Of a stretch of 64,000 nucleotides of DNA, positions 9,658-19,776 are shown piece by piece. Origin of the DNA: Cardiobacteriaceae bacterium TAE3-ERU3. Lineage in GTDB: Bacteria; Pseudomonadota; Gammaproteobacteria; Cardiobacteriales; Cardiobacteriaceae. The stretch spans positions 293,722-357,721 of the forward strand of contig JAHUUI010000001.1 of the NCBI GenBank assembly GCA_019218315.1. The letters run 5' to 3'. Positions within the stretch are counted from its first letter, which is position 1; each line of letters starts with the position of its first letter. The notes under the pieces are model-generated. The model worked only from the letters and a program-made list of their open reading frames with translations. It did no database searches and was not told the DNA's origin. The position numbers and the translations under genes were made by a program.

Positions 9658-10853
9658 GCACTCACCACTACCTTAGCCATACGGCGCTTACCTACCGCGA
9701 CAATTGCATCAAAGCCAGCTTCAATCAAAAGGTTTTTATCTTCTACTTTCTCGCCATCAATCTTGACCGCGCCTTGCTTGAGCATGCGCAACCCTTCTGA
9801 AGTACTTGCGACCAAACCTGCGTCTTTCAGCATATTGGCAATAGGCATCGGCTCTGCGGCTTGTAGCGTAATCGTCTCCAAATCGTCAGGCACTTGGTTT
9901 TTCTGGAAGCGTGAGACAAATGCCTCTTGGGCATCCTGTGCCGCCTGCTCGTCGTGGAAACGCGCAACCAGTTCTTGCGCCAATTCAAATTTCACATCAC
10001 GCGGATTACGGCCATCAGCTACAGCCTGCTTCAGCCCCTCAATATCTTCAAGGCTGCGGAATGACAGCAACTCGAAATAGCGCCACATCAAATCATCAGA
10101 GATTGACATAATTTTGCCAAACATCTCATTTGCCGGCTCAAAAATGCCAATATAGTTACCGAGTGACTTACTCATCTTCTGTACGCCGTCCAAGCCTTCC
10201 AAAATAGGCATAGTCAGCACAGTTTGCGGCGCAAGCCCGTATTCACGCTGAATATCACGGCCAACCAGAAGGTTAAATTTCTGATCCGTACCGCCAAGCT
10301 CAACGTCAGCCTCCATTGCCACAGAGTCATACGCCTGAGTCAGTGGGTACAAAAATTCATGAATGGCAATCGAACGACCTTCTTTATAGCGCTTATTAAA
10401 GTCATCGCGTTCAAGCATGCGCGCCACGCTGTATTTTGCGGTCAAGCGAACCATATCAGCGGCTGTCATCGCGTTCATCCACTTTGAGTTAAAGCAGATT
10501 TCTGTCTTCTCCGGATCGAGAATTTTAAAAACTTGATCGGTATACGTGCGTGCATTTTCCTCGATCTGCTCACGCGAAAGTGGTGGGCGAGTCGCATTTT
10601 TACCAGAAGGATCACCAATCTGCGCCGTGAAATCACCAATCAGGAATAAAACCTTGTGCCCCAACTCCTGAAATTGGCGCAACTTATTCAGAACCACTGT
10701 ATGGCCGAAGTGCAAATCCGGCGCAGTTGGATCCATGCCCAGTTTCACGCGTAACGTCTTGCCCTCTTTAATGCGCTCAGCCAGCGCTTCTTCACCAATC
10801 AATTCATCAGCACCGCGACGAATCACGGCAAGTTGTTCTTCTAACGGGATCAT
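9654..10853 (-). CDS. tyrS: Tyrosyl-tRNA synthetase
   Basis: A 399-residue class I aminoacyl-tRNA synthetase that charges tRNA-Tyr. The HIGH-type motif is HFGHT (residues 48-52), KMSKS lies near residue 230, and the C-terminal 65 residues form an S4-type RNA-binding domain ([13 protein letters not shown]). An upstream extension is open to 10979, but the ATG at 10853 has AAGGAA ahead and gives the normal family N-terminus. It diverges from the M23 peptidase gene with 58 bases between the two starts. Confidence 0.95.
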   Translation of the reverse strand: MIPLEEQLAVIRRGADELIGEEALAERIKEGKTLRVKLGMDPTAPDLHFGHTVVLNKLRQFQELGHKVLFLIGDFTAQIGDPSGKNATRPPLSREQIEENARTYTDQVFKILDPEKTEICFNSKWMNAMTAADMVRLTAKYSVARMLERDDFNKRYKEGRSIAIHEFLYPLTQAYDSVAMEADVELGGTDQKFNLLVGRDIQREYGLAPQTVLTMPILEGLDGVQKMSKSLGNYIGIFEPANEMFGKIMSISDDLMWRYFELLSFRSLEDIEGLKQAVADGRNPRDVKFELAQELVARFHDEQAAQDAQEAFVSRFQKNQVPDDLETITLQAAEPMPIANMLKDAGLVASTSEGLRMLKQGAVKIDGEKVEDKNLLIEAGFDAIVAVGKRRMAKVVVSA

Positions 10854-10911
10854 AATGCGTTCCTTGATAAAAATCGTTACAATAACCGACCATTTTATTT
10901 TGTCTAACGGC

Positions 10912-12162
10912 ATGCCGCATAATAAAAATACTGATCGCGTCGTCAGGCGCATACTGCCTTGGCTGCTCACTCTGAGCATCAGTGGATTAGCACTCTACTT
11001 CTTCTACCCACATTCTAGCGAGTACGTCGCACCCGAAGACGATGTTTATGAAACGCCATATGATACCGCAAGCGAAGAAGAGTACCCACCCCAAGAGAAT
11101 GTAGAAGAAGAAAGTAAATCGATGCCATCCGATGACGCACTAGACACGACGATAGATGAGCCACGCGATAAGCAGGATACGCCTCCACCAGAATCAGAAC
11201 CTGAAAAGGAAGTACCCGGGTCATCACAACCGCCGCTAGAAATTGAAGACGAATCTGAACCACCAGCCGAACCTGAAGCAACGCCTGCTACAGAGCAAAC
11301 ATCAGCCGAGGCTGACGAACCAGCTGCATCCGAGCAAGCGGAGCAGCCTCCCGAACCGCTAAATGGCTTCGTCAAACACACCCGTAGCTTCACCAATGCC
11401 AACAACTTTTGGCTGGCTATTTCAAAAAGCGATTTAAACCCAACCCTTATCGAGCAACTTGAGCCACTGAAAAAACGCCTCTCATGGCGGTCACTCAAGT
11501 CTGTCGACATCCTCTATTCTAATTACTACAGCGATGGCGAATTTAATCCGATCAACAGTAAGCTGCTGATGGTCCGTGGTAACGCTGGTAAAAACAGCTG
11601 GACGTTCTACGCTCGGGAAAAAAAAGGCGAGACCTACTTTTACGACAGTGAAGGCGAAGCACCTGAACCATCAATGGACCGCGCACCACTTAATTACACG
11701 CGCATATCCTCACCATTCAACCCACGTCGCCGCCATCCCATTACCGGTCGCATCACGCCACACGAAGGTGTTGACCTCAAGCAAGCCTATGGTACGCCAG
11801 TACACACAACAGGAAATGGCGTCGTGACCTTTGCCGGCAACCAACATGGCTACGGCCGAATCGTCATCATTCACCACCCGAATGGCTATGAAACCCGCTA
11901 TGCTCACCTCTCAGCAATCAGCGTCAAGCAAGGCCAGCACGTCAAGCGTGGTGACGTCGTCGGTAAGCTTGGCAATTCCGGCTTTTCTACTGGCGCACAC
12001 TTGCACTATGAAGTACGCATCAACGGCGTACCGCGGGATCCCATGCGCGTTAAGCTGCCTTCATACAACCCAATTCCTCGTAGAGACATGCAGGCATGGC
12101 GCTTCCGCACCGCGCAATACCGCGAAGAAATGAACGATTTACTACACAAGAAAAAAGCATGA
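10912..12162 (+). CDS. Membrane-anchored M23 family metallopeptidase
   Basis: A 416-residue protein: one N-terminal membrane anchor (about residues 13-31), an acidic Pro/Glu/Ser-rich linker of about 120 residues (residues 40-160), a middle domain, and a C-terminal LytM/M23 domain. Zinc ligands are visible as His284 and Asp288 in HEGVDL and His365 in HLHYEV. Such enzymes cut peptidoglycan cross-links in the periplasm, like MepM and OapA relatives. The ATG at 10912 is chosen over upstream starts because it gives a sensible anchor and avoids overlapping tyrS. Its TGA overlaps the folA ATG by four bases. Confidence 0.88.
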   Translation: MPHNKNTDRVVRRILPWLLTLSISGLALYFFYPHSSEYVAPEDDVYETPYDTASEEEYPPQENVEEESKSMPSDDALDTTIDEPRDKQDTPPPESEPEKEVPGSSQPPLEIEDESEPPAEPEATPATEQTSAEADEPAASEQAEQPPEPLNGFVKHTRSFTNANNFWLAISKSDLNPTLIEQLEPLKKRLSWRSLKSVDILYSNYYSDGEFNPINSKLLMVRGNAGKNSWTFYAREKKGETYFYDSEGEAPEPSMDRAPLNYTRISSPFNPRRRHPITGRITPHEGVDLKQAYGTPVHTTGNGVVTFAGNQHGYGRIVIIHHPNGYETRYAHLSAISVKQGQHVKRGDVVGKLGNSGFSTGAHLHYEVRINGVPRDPMRVKLPSYNPIPRRDMQAWRFRTAQYREEMNDLLHKKKA

Positions 12163-12668
12163 ACAAAGCCGAGATCAACCTCATCGTCGCGCAAAGCAAC
12201 AACCGCGTGATCGGCCGCGACGGCGATATGCCATGGCACTTACCGCGCGACCTCAAATGGTTCAAAAGCCATACCAGCGGCTATCCAGTCATCATGGGGC
12301 GGAATACCTATCAATCCATCGGCAAAGCACTCCCCAACCGCCGCAATATCGTCATCAGCAGCGCAGATCCCAGGCTATTCCCCGATGCTGAAACTGTGCG
12401 TAGCCTCGATGAAGCACTTATGAGCGTCCAGCAGTCAGAGAAAGCATTCATCATTGGCGGCGGCCAACTCTACAAAACAGCCATGGCGCTCGCTGATCGC
12501 CTCATCGTCACCCATATCGACACCACTATCGACGATGGCGATACTTTTTTCCCCGTTATTCACTCGGAAGAATGGCAGCTCGTCAGTGAAGAACAGCACG
12601 CCGCTGACGAAAAAAACCCGCTCGATATACGCTTTTGCATATATGAGCGGAAAGGTCGTTCAATCTAA
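12159..12668 (+). CDS. folA: Dihydrofolate reductase
   Basis: A 169-residue DHFR that reduces dihydrofolate to tetrahydrofolate with NADPH. Visible signatures are NRVIGRDGDMPWHLP near the N-terminus (Asp of the DMPWHLPRDLKWF motif is the catalytic acid region), VIMGRNTYQSIG and FIIGGGQLY. The start overlaps the upstream peptidase stop (ATGA), so translation is coupled. An open frame reaches back to 12096 but would bury the start deep inside the peptidase gene. Confidence 0.95.
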   Translation: MNKAEINLIVAQSNNRVIGRDGDMPWHLPRDLKWFKSHTSGYPVIMGRNTYQSIGKALPNRRNIVISSADPRLFPDAETVRSLDEALMSVQQSEKAFIIGGGQLYKTAMALADRLIVTHIDTTIDDGDTFFPVIHSEEWQLVSEEQHAADEKNPLDIRFCIYERKGRSI

Positions 12669-12787
12669 TACCGCTAATTTGTGCTTCGCTATACCTGTGA
12701 GGCACAGCCCGGCAAAGCGGGTACAGCGGATAATAAAAGTACTGTCTTATGCTTAATTCCTGTGCCCGTTGTGTAGAGAGCTCCCGA

Positions 12788-13525
12788 TTACGCCCGTCCT
12801 GACAACAAAAGCTGTGCCCAATCTGCTCGTCCATTTACTTTCGCCAGTGCAGCAGCCTGCTGCCAATCATAGGCCAATCGTATATGCTCGACGTCCCAAC
12901 CATATTGCCTTTGCTGCAAAATGGCATACTGCGCATGCGGGCTGCCGCTTTCCATCTTGTGCAACTGTGGTGCATCATCAGCATAAGCTGGCATCCCGAC
13001 ACTGCCCGGATTAACCACCAACTGTCCATTGCTCAATTGAACTACTCGCGGTAAATGCGTGTGCCCACAGCAAACCACCGCATGATTGTATCCAGCGAGA
13101 GAAGCCGTGATTTCGTCGTCATCACGCAGCACCATGCCGCCATCGATCACCTTTTCCAACAAATAGGTTTCATCGCAAGTCGGCGAGCCATGACACAACA
13201 ACACATCACCAATAACCGCCGTAGCAGGTAACTGCCGCAGCCAATCCAGCCCTGCATCACCCAATTCTGTGAGCACAAAATCTATGGTTGGATTTCGCGT
13301 TCTATCGCCTGTAGCTGCTTCGAGCAGCAATCTGTCCTGATTGCCGCTGATCGTCAGGGCATCTGACTCCTGCAAAAGTGCCAGAGTATTCGCTGGTGCA
13401 ATCGGCCCATAAAAAATATCGCCAAGATTGACGATTTTATCTACGCCACGGCGTGCTATATCAGCCAATACGGCTTCCAGCGCTGGTGCGTTGCCGTGGA
13501 TATCCGCAATAACTGCCAGTTTCAT
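12788..13525 (-). CDS. Calcineurin-like metallophosphoesterase
   Basis: A 245-residue protein with all five metallophosphoesterase motifs in order: DIHGN (8-12), GDIFYG (about 36-41), GNQD (about 61), HGSPT (about 112), GHTH (about 156) and NPGS (about 173). This arrangement matches the YfcE/MJ0936-like group of small two-metal phosphodiesterases; the physiological substrate cannot be read from the sequence. It stands alone and converges with folA. Confidence 0.85.
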   Translation of the reverse strand: MKLAVIADIHGNAPALEAVLADIARRGVDKIVNLGDIFYGPIAPANTLALLQESDALTISGNQDRLLLEAATGDRTRNPTIDFVLTELGDAGLDWLRQLPATAVIGDVLLCHGSPTCDETYLLEKVIDGGMVLRDDDEITASLAGYNHAVVCCGHTHLPRVVQLSNGQLVVNPGSVGMPAYADDAPQLHKMESGSPHAQYAILQQRQYGWDVEHIRLAYDWQQAAALAKVNGRADWAQLLLSGRA

Positions 13526-13693
13526 GATGATTATTCCTTATTAAAGTCATTCAACTATACACCACCGCCGCCTCGGTACTGTCATGGCCTACCAAGCCAC
13601 CATCAGCACAATAAAAACAATATATAAATAACATCCATAAGATGGCAATATAGCGCCATATAAATTTGGCAGGACTAATTTTGGAGGCAATCG

Positions 13694-14746
13694 GTGGGCA
13701 AGCCCTATATTTTTAATTTATTAAATTCAAGCTACCGTGGGGGTATAGAAGAAATGTATCTCCAGTATAACAACATCCTGCAACAGCTTGGATATAGAGT
13801 CCTTTGCATTGTGCCCGATGATTACCGCTACTTTGAGCAGAACCAAAACGTTGAGTACAACAAGCTCAACATCAAAGGCTGCTACGATATAAAAGCCACC
13901 TACCGCCTACATCAACTAATCAAGCAATATAAACCTCAATTTCTACTCAGCCATAATGGCCACAGCCACAGTATAGTAGCGCATTGGATGCGTTTTTTTC
14001 GTCGCTGGAGCCCACACAAGCCAACGACTATCGGCATCAGCCATGGTTGCTTAAAACGAACACAACACTTTGATGCGCTGCTCTGCGTCAGCCAGTATCT
14101 CGCTAATGAAGCGCAGCAATCAGGCTACCGTAACCCTATATGGCATATGCCGAACTTCCTCGCATCTCTACCCGCCAACACAGTAAAATCAGATCACGCC
14201 TCTCTAGTATTTGGCCTGCTGTCCCGCCTATCTCCAGAGAAAAATATTGGCTTGGCAATAGAATCCTTGGCCATAATCAAGCAACGCCACCCTGAGCTTG
14301 ATATCAAGCTGGCTATTGCTGGTGATGGAGAATGCCGCGATGAACTAGAGCAGCAAATTATCGCCCATGGCCTTGAAAAGCACGTATCCTTACACGGCTG
14401 GATTGGAGATAAAGATAGATTCTTTGCAAATATAGATGTATTACTACTTCCCTCAATACGAGAATCATTTGGCCTCATTATTCTTGAAGCTTTTGCGTGC
14501 CAAACGCCAGTCATTGCAAGCAGCATCCAAGGGCCGGCCGAGATCATAAAGCACGATCATAACGGATTACTCTTTCCTTCAGGGAACGCAGAGCAACTTG
14601 CCGAAAACATGCTCAAATGTGCAACCGATAAGCAGCTACGCACAAAATTAGCCCTAAACGGCAAGCATTCTTTAGAAGAGCACTACCTTTCTGAGCATGC
14701 AAAGAAATCGTTAAACGAAATTCTTAAATCCCTATCCAATCATTAA
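13694..14746 (+). CDS. Family 4-type glycosyltransferase
   Basis: A 350-residue GT-B glycosyltransferase. The C-terminal nucleotide-sugar domain is clear: GLLSRLSPEKNIGLAI near residue 176, AGDGECRDELE near 215, and the ESFGLIILEAFACQTPVIAS motif with the E-x7-E pair near 256-264. The start is GTG at 13694, seven bases after TTGGAGG. It probably adds a sugar to lipopolysaccharide or another surface glycan. It is more AT-rich than neighbouring genes and has no glycan-cluster neighbours, which fits an isolated acquired gene. Confidence 0.88.
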   Translation: MGKPYIFNLLNSSYRGGIEEMYLQYNNILQQLGYRVLCIVPDDYRYFEQNQNVEYNKLNIKGCYDIKATYRLHQLIKQYKPQFLLSHNGHSHSIVAHWMRFFRRWSPHKPTTIGISHGCLKRTQHFDALLCVSQYLANEAQQSGYRNPIWHMPNFLASLPANTVKSDHASLVFGLLSRLSPEKNIGLAIESLAIIKQRHPELDIKLAIAGDGECRDELEQQIIAHGLEKHVSLHGWIGDKDRFFANIDVLLLPSIRESFGLIILEAFACQTPVIASSIQGPAEIIKHDHNGLLFPSGNAEQLAENMLKCATDKQLRTKLALNGKHSLEEHYLSEHAKKSLNEILKSLSNH

Positions 14747-14955
14747 ACACTACTGCAATAGCCATGGCTGCCAAATACCTTGATTGACAATAACCCAGCG
14801 CCAAGATGTAGCGCCACTCATAAGCCACGCAGATATGCTTACAAATTAATCCCCGATACAAATTCCTGCTTCTATGCCTAACTATAAGATCTGGCGCATT
14901 ATCAATAATCATTTGCTAGAATCATAAACTTAACTTTTATTAATTGAGCCAGTAA

Positions 14956-15417
14956 ATGAAAAAGATCATCGCATTATTGTCACTCGCTTTTGCCTTCACC
15001 CAAGCGCCTGCGCTCGCGGCACCCATATTCGTTGGTACAGCCGAAAAAATCGTCAAGGTGGCTGACCTTCCCGATATTCCTGAGCTCGAATTAGCGCCTA
15101 ATCAATATCTAGATGTTGGCTACTGCTATGAGCAATTCCAGCTGATTTTCATCCCTGTCTGGAACTATAATGAACACTATTGCGGCTACGTCTCTGACGA
15201 CACATACACCGAAACCAGCAAAGAAGAACTGCTCGAGATTTCGAGTATTTTGGAGGCTGATACCAGCTGGGATAACGACGACCCCAAAATCCCCATGACG
15301 GATCGCGTTTGGGGTAAAGTTGGCCTTGTCGCCCTGCTGCTGATGTTCATCGCCTATCAGGCCTCGAAAAACAAGAAATCAGCTCGCCGCGAAGACCCAA
15401 CTAACACACCCGACTAA
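14956..15417 (+). CDS. Small exported protein with C-terminal membrane anchor
   Basis: A 153-residue protein of no family I recognise. It starts with a signal peptide (MKKIIALLSLAFAFTQAPALA), followed by an acidic periplasmic part with two Cys residues (CYEQF, HYCGYV), one membrane segment near residues 121-137 (VGLVALLLMFIAYQA) and a short basic tail. The topology suggests a periplasmic domain anchored at its C-terminus. It lies 21 bases ahead of ppsR and is probably co-transcribed. Confidence 0.7.
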   Translation: MKKIIALLSLAFAFTQAPALAAPIFVGTAEKIVKVADLPDIPELELAPNQYLDVGYCYEQFQLIFIPVWNYNEHYCGYVSDDTYTETSKEELLEISSILEADTSWDNDDPKIPMTDRVWGKVGLVALLLMFIAYQASKNKKSARREDPTNTPD

Positions 15418-15438
15418 CCCCACACATCAGGCTCAACA

Positions 15439-16257
15439 ATGACCACACGCCACGCATTTTTCATCTCTGACCGTACTGGTATCACCGCTGAAAGCATGGG
15501 GGAGGCGCTGCTGAGCCAGTTTGACCACATCAACTTTGAACGCAGCGTCCATCCATTTATCGACACCCCAGAAAAAGCGCAGCAAATTGTCGCGACCATC
15601 AACCGAGCAGCGGAAGAAAGCACTTTGCGCCCATTGGTCTTTTCCAGTATTGCCAATAAAGACCTGTGCAACATCATCACTACCAGCAGCGGCCTGCACA
15701 TCAGCTTTTTCACTGCATTCGTCGATGTGCTGGAGAAAGAGCTCGGCGTTGCCGCTAAAAACATGCCCGGGCACATTCACGGCATTACGGACACAGCTCG
15801 CTATGATCAGCGCATGGAAGCGGTCAACTTTTCACTCAATCACGACGACGGCATCAGCGACAAAAACCTACAGCAAGCAGATGTGATTCTCGTCGGCGTC
15901 TCGCGCAGTGGCAAAACCCCAACCTGCCTCTACCTCGCCCTACAACACGGCATCCGTGCCGCCAATTACCCACTGACTGAAGAAGACCTCGAAAACAACG
16001 GCTTGCCACGTATGCTGCAACCATTCAAGGACAAACTCTACGGCCTCACCATCGACCCCGAGCGCCTGCATTTTATCCGCAGTGAACGCTTGCGCAATTC
16101 ACGCTACGCCAGCCTCTCGAACTGCAAGCAAGAAGTCCGTGCGGCAGAGCGCCTGATGCGTAACCACCGCATCGCATTCACCAGCACCACGCACAAATCA
16201 GTCGAAGAACTCGCGGCAAACATCATTCTTGCCAACGGCCTCAAGCGCCGGACATAA
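15439..16257 (+). CDS. ppsR: PEP synthase regulatory kinase/pyrophosphorylase
   Basis: A 272-residue DUF299 protein of normal length. It opens with the family signature FFISDRTGITAES and has the nucleotide-binding loop GVSRSGKTPT near residues 153-162. The family inactivates and reactivates phosphoenolpyruvate synthase by ADP-dependent phosphorylation and Pi-dependent dephosphorylation of an active-site threonine. AGGCTC precedes the ATG. No ppsA is in the window. Confidence 0.92.
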   Translation: MTTRHAFFISDRTGITAESMGEALLSQFDHINFERSVHPFIDTPEKAQQIVATINRAAEESTLRPLVFSSIANKDLCNIITTSSGLHISFFTAFVDVLEKELGVAAKNMPGHIHGITDTARYDQRMEAVNFSLNHDDGISDKNLQQADVILVGVSRSGKTPTCLYLALQHGIRAANYPLTEEDLENNGLPRMLQPFKDKLYGLTIDPERLHFIRSERLRNSRYASLSNCKQEVRAAERLMRNHRIAFTSTTHKSVEELAANIILANGLKRRT

Positions 16258-16295
16258 AGCATCCAGGGTATGTGCTGAGGCTTAAAGACGACCAC

Positions 16296-16982
16296 TTACA
16301 GGAGGATATTTGCCAGGTCAGTCAGTTTTTCCAGCACATAATCCGGCTGAGCACGGCGTAGCTGCGCCTCGTCCTGCGCACCGGTCAAGACACCAATACT
16401 CAAACCACAGCCAGCATTCTGCCCTTCCTCAATATCAATCACCGAATCACCTGCTTTAAGCACTTTTTGCGCATCACTCACGCCAGCCATATCCATCGCC
16501 AGCAAAATCATATCCGCGGCCGGACGACCATTATCAACGTCATCAGCAGTAACCAATCCGTCAATATCACGGCCGACTTGCCACCCGACAATACCGAGTA
16601 TTTTTTCAGCCGTGATACGGTTATAGCCAGTATTGAGGAAAACCTTGATACCGTTATCACGCAAGCGCACAAACAGATCTTCAATCCCTGAAAAAGCACG
16701 CACACTATTGCCGTCATACCCCTGCGCCAGTCGTTCTTTAAAATCGGCAAAAATCACATCACTCTCATCGTCTAGCTGCTCAGGATCAATGGCCGACTCA
16801 CCAGCAAGCACATCGTGAATCGCTTGCCTTTTTTCCTTACCACCGCCGTGCTCAAGGCAACTGGCTAACGACACATCATATCCCCGTGTATTAATTGCAT
16901 CGCGGACCGTCTTATAGACCAGATTACCCTCATCAATCGTCGTCCCTGCCATATCAAAAACACACAGTTCGATCGTATTCAT
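16296..16982 (-). CDS. Phosphonatase-like HAD hydrolase
   Basis: A 228-residue HAD hydrolase. The nucleophile motif is FDMAGTTIDE near residue 9; motif II is NTGYN near 117, and the C-terminal motif is KAGDSVIDIEEG near 177. It belongs to the phosphonatase-like group (TIGR03351) found beside a specific FAD oxidoreductase, and that partner is the next gene upstream, overlapping by four bases (ATGA). The pair is proposed in the literature to degrade aminophosphonates related to 2-aminoethylphosphonate; the exact substrate here is inferred. Confidence 0.82.
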   Translation of the reverse strand: MNTIELCVFDMAGTTIDEGNLVYKTVRDAINTRGYDVSLASCLEHGGGKEKRQAIHDVLAGESAIDPEQLDDESDVIFADFKERLAQGYDGNSVRAFSGIEDLFVRLRDNGIKVFLNTGYNRITAEKILGIVGWQVGRDIDGLVTADDVDNGRPAADMILLAMDMAGVSDAQKVLKAGDSVIDIEEGQNAGCGLSIGVLTGAQDEAQLRRAQPDYVLEKLTDLANILL

Positions 16983-18091
16983 GCCAATACCTCTTCAATC
17001 AACTCCTCACCAAAAGCGAACCCGGTCGATGCACCAGTACCGCTGGTGACCAGCCCAACAATCACGCCCTGCTCAGGCCGCGCCTTATACACCACATCCG
17101 GTGAAGACAAATACACACCTTGCCAACGCTGCATCACCTGATACCCGCCGGGGATCATGCGCTGATATTCATTGAGAATCAGATCATCAACCGCCTCATT
17201 GCGCCACGGGTTTTCCTCTTCCGCGTAGCTGTGGCTATCACCCACAACCAACGAGCCATCTGCAGACTGCACCACAATCAAATGCACCCCGTGGCGACGT
17301 TCTTCGGCCTGCTCCTGATCGAGCAATTGCGCAAGATGCTGCCCTTCGCGCAACATGGCAAAGCCATCGTAACGCGCCAAGCTCAAATCAGACATCAATG
17401 CAGACGCCATGCTAAAGCGCTCCTCAGGCATGATACGCAGCATATTCAAGCTGCATTTACGCGCCTGAACCGCCGTAATCGCATACGGATATAGCTCAGC
17501 CACATCTACGCCAGGGCAAACAACAATACGCTCGGCATGAATACTTCCTGCTGTCGTACGCAAAACAGGCGGCTCAACTGCGTTCACAGTCGTATTGAAC
17601 AAAAATGTGACGCCGTGCGCCTCTGCCAACCAAGCAGACAGTTGCTTAATCGCATCGCGCGACTCAACCCGCAGCTCATGCGGACTAAATAACACACCCT
17701 CTCCCTGGCCAAGATAAGGTGCTTGCGCTGCTATCTCTTTTTGACTGAGCAAACGGCATTCATGCCCCATATCCGTGCGCATAAATGCCTCAAGCACCGC
17801 CATTGCCTCAGGGCGCTGTGCCAGCAAATGAGTACCGTGCTGCAAAATATCAATGCCCGCTTGAGGCGCAACCTCCGCCCAGACCTCGCGCGAGCGCATC
17901 GCCCGCGCCCAATGCGCACCAGCACGCTGGCCGGACACCGTCACAAACCCAAAATTGCGCACCGACGCAGCAATACACTGCGCATGTCGCTCAATCACGA
18001 CCACACGCAAGCCTTTACGCACCGCAGCCAGCGCGCATGCCAAGCCCAAAATTCCGCCGCCAACAACCGCGACATCATAAGTTTTTACCAT
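16979..18091 (-). CDS. FAD-dependent oxidoreductase of the phosphonate-linked group
   Basis: A 370-residue DAO-type flavoprotein. The dinucleotide-binding motif is VAVVGGGILGLA (residues 7-18), followed by VVIERHA, and a C-terminal FAD loop GLVTSGTGASTGFAFGEE. It corresponds to the group (TIGR03364) that occurs with the phosphonatase-like hydrolase downstream, and is proposed to oxidise an aminophosphonate so that the hydrolase can cleave the carbon-phosphorus bond. The ATG at 18091, preceded by AGAAGAG, gives the normal N-terminus; 20 further upstream codons are open but unlikely to be used. Confidence 0.82.
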   Translation of the reverse strand: MVKTYDVAVVGGGILGLACALAAVRKGLRVVVIERHAQCIAASVRNFGFVTVSGQRAGAHWARAMRSREVWAEVAPQAGIDILQHGTHLLAQRPEAMAVLEAFMRTDMGHECRLLSQKEIAAQAPYLGQGEGVLFSPHELRVESRDAIKQLSAWLAEAHGVTFLFNTTVNAVEPPVLRTTAGSIHAERIVVCPGVDVAELYPYAITAVQARKCSLNMLRIMPEERFSMASALMSDLSLARYDGFAMLREGQHLAQLLDQEQAEERRHGVHLIVVQSADGSLVVGDSHSYAEEENPWRNEAVDDLILNEYQRMIPGGYQVMQRWQGVYLSSPDVVYKARPEQGVIVGLVTSGTGASTGFAFGEELIEEVLA

Positions 18092-18183
18092 TACTCTTCT
18101 CCAACCAAGTGCCGACCGCACAACCAACGCATTGAGGAGAATACGCGGCAATACTGATTACAAAGTGATGCCGCACATTCTGC

Positions 18184-18211
18184 AAAAAAGCCGCCAGAAA
18201 CCCGGCGGCTT
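18184..18211 (-). terminator. Terminator of the phytase-like gene at 18230
   Basis: An eight-base-pair stem AAGCCGCC with GGCGGCTT, followed on the minus strand by a T-run (AAAAAA at 18184-18189 on the plus strand). It is 19 bases past the stop of the gene at 18230-19564. Confidence 0.75.
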
Positions 18212-18229
18212 AGCAGTATCCAAACGCAA

Positions 18230-19564
18230 TCAATGCTTGAGGAAATCACCCACATCAAGCAAAATCAGCTCATTGTCATCCGCCTGATTTGGCTCGCGGC
18301 TCGATGAAAACGGCAAGTTATTGTCGTTACCGACCACGATATGCTGATCGTCGATGACATCCACATTTTCAATCGTGAAGAACGGGAAGGTAAACACGCC
18401 ATCATTAAGTGGCTTACGCGCCACACCATTTGGGTCCTGAATATTCATCAGGTCGATATACGCCACCTTTTCAACCTCACCACCGCCTTCCGGCAAGCGC
18501 ACCTTATATACGCGCTTGAACTGCGCCGGCTTGTCAAAGCATTGCGTCGTATCTTCCGCACCTTCAGCACAGGCCTTATCTGCCGTACCTTCAAGGTTGT
18601 CACGCTCAATAATCAGGCCGTACTCTGCATCAATCATATTGAAATCGCCGATCGCGTAGGCATTGTCATCAAGCACGTATTGCCACGACGTACCGGTAAA
18701 CTCACCCTTGGCTGGATCAAAAGCGAGAATCCGCAGATAGTTTTTACCATCAACGTTTTCATACTCACCTTTTTCCACGTCATATAGCGTGCCTTCGAGC
18801 AACGGATAGAGCATGCTGCCATCCGGTGCTGCGGCCATGCCCTCAAATCCCTTCGAGCGCGATGAAGAAAATGCCAGCAACTCACCATCGGGCTTGCGTG
18901 GCAACGACAGCGCCGGATTATCCGGTGACTGCACCACCTTGCCATCAACCACCGTCTCATACACGGCCAAAACCTTGCCCTCCTTATCTACCTTAATCAG
19001 GTACGGACCAAATTCCTCGCCAAGCCAGAAATTGCCATCAATGACCTGAATACTCTCAAGGTCAAAATCGCTACCGGTCAAATAACGCGCGTCCGTACCT
19101 TCATGCACGATGCGCTGCGGCACGACTTTATCCGGATCGTGCAAAAAGACCGTTTCCAGCGGCTCAAACGTGCCCTTGTCATAATCGATCTGGTAACGGC
19201 GCCAGAACAATGCCGTATCCGGTGAATTGGCCTTACTGCCAAAGCCATTGTCAGTCAGCAACCATACTGAGCCATCATCATTGACGACAATCCCCGAATG
19301 CCCTTGCACCGGCTGACCCTCAAATGGTAACGACACACCTGTCGGGCGACCGCCTGATTTACCCTCGACGCTGCCAATCTCATCGACGCGCACGCCGGTT
19401 GTAAACTTGCCGCTGATCTTTAAATCAGCAGGCGCATCTTCCGGTACATCCAAATAGGTTTCAGCTGGCAATAGCGCATGCCCCGCCAAAGTCGCCGTAA
19501 ATTCCTCTGCTGCTTGCACGTGAGCTACCGCCAGAGCAATTGCTGCGGTCAGTAATTTTTTCAT
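18230..19564 (-). CDS. Secreted phytase-like esterase-domain protein, first copy
   Basis: A 444-residue exported protein. It has a signal peptide ending VAHVQAAEE and the 'esterase-like activity of phytase' fold: GHSGIVV and LLTDNGFGSK early on, the FDLESIQV and GEEFGPYLIKV segments, GFEGMAAAPDGSMLYPLLEG near the centre, and INPNGV-like IQDPNGVARK towards the end. The domain forms a beta-propeller; whether it hydrolyses phytate, another phosphoester or only binds a ligand is not known from sequence. The ATG at 19564 follows AGGATC. A second, divergent copy lies at 20694-21968. Confidence 0.8.
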   Translation of the reverse strand: MKKLLTAAIALAVAHVQAAEEFTATLAGHALLPAETYLDVPEDAPADLKISGKFTTGVRVDEIGSVEGKSGGRPTGVSLPFEGQPVQGHSGIVVNDDGSVWLLTDNGFGSKANSPDTALFWRRYQIDYDKGTFEPLETVFLHDPDKVVPQRIVHEGTDARYLTGSDFDLESIQVIDGNFWLGEEFGPYLIKVDKEGKVLAVYETVVDGKVVQSPDNPALSLPRKPDGELLAFSSSRSKGFEGMAAAPDGSMLYPLLEGTLYDVEKGEYENVDGKNYLRILAFDPAKGEFTGTSWQYVLDDNAYAIGDFNMIDAEYGLIIERDNLEGTADKACAEGAEDTTQCFDKPAQFKRVYKVRLPEGGGEVEKVAYIDLMNIQDPNGVARKPLNDGVFTFPFFTIENVDVIDDQHIVVGNDNNLPFSSSREPNQADDNELILLDVGDFLKH

Positions 19565-19776
19565 GTTTGATCCTGTATAAGAAACACTGCGCATACCATA
19601 AAACGCCTGTGTAACCGTTTTATGTCAGAAAATACTTGTCGCTTTTTCGGTAGCGCAGCGGACAAACCGTAAGCTATAGTGGGACGCCAGAAAAACGTTT
19701 ACAGCACATAAAGACAAGCCTTTATGTTTATACGCTATAAAGCAATGTACTTTACCCCATTAAAAGCCCCCCAGCG

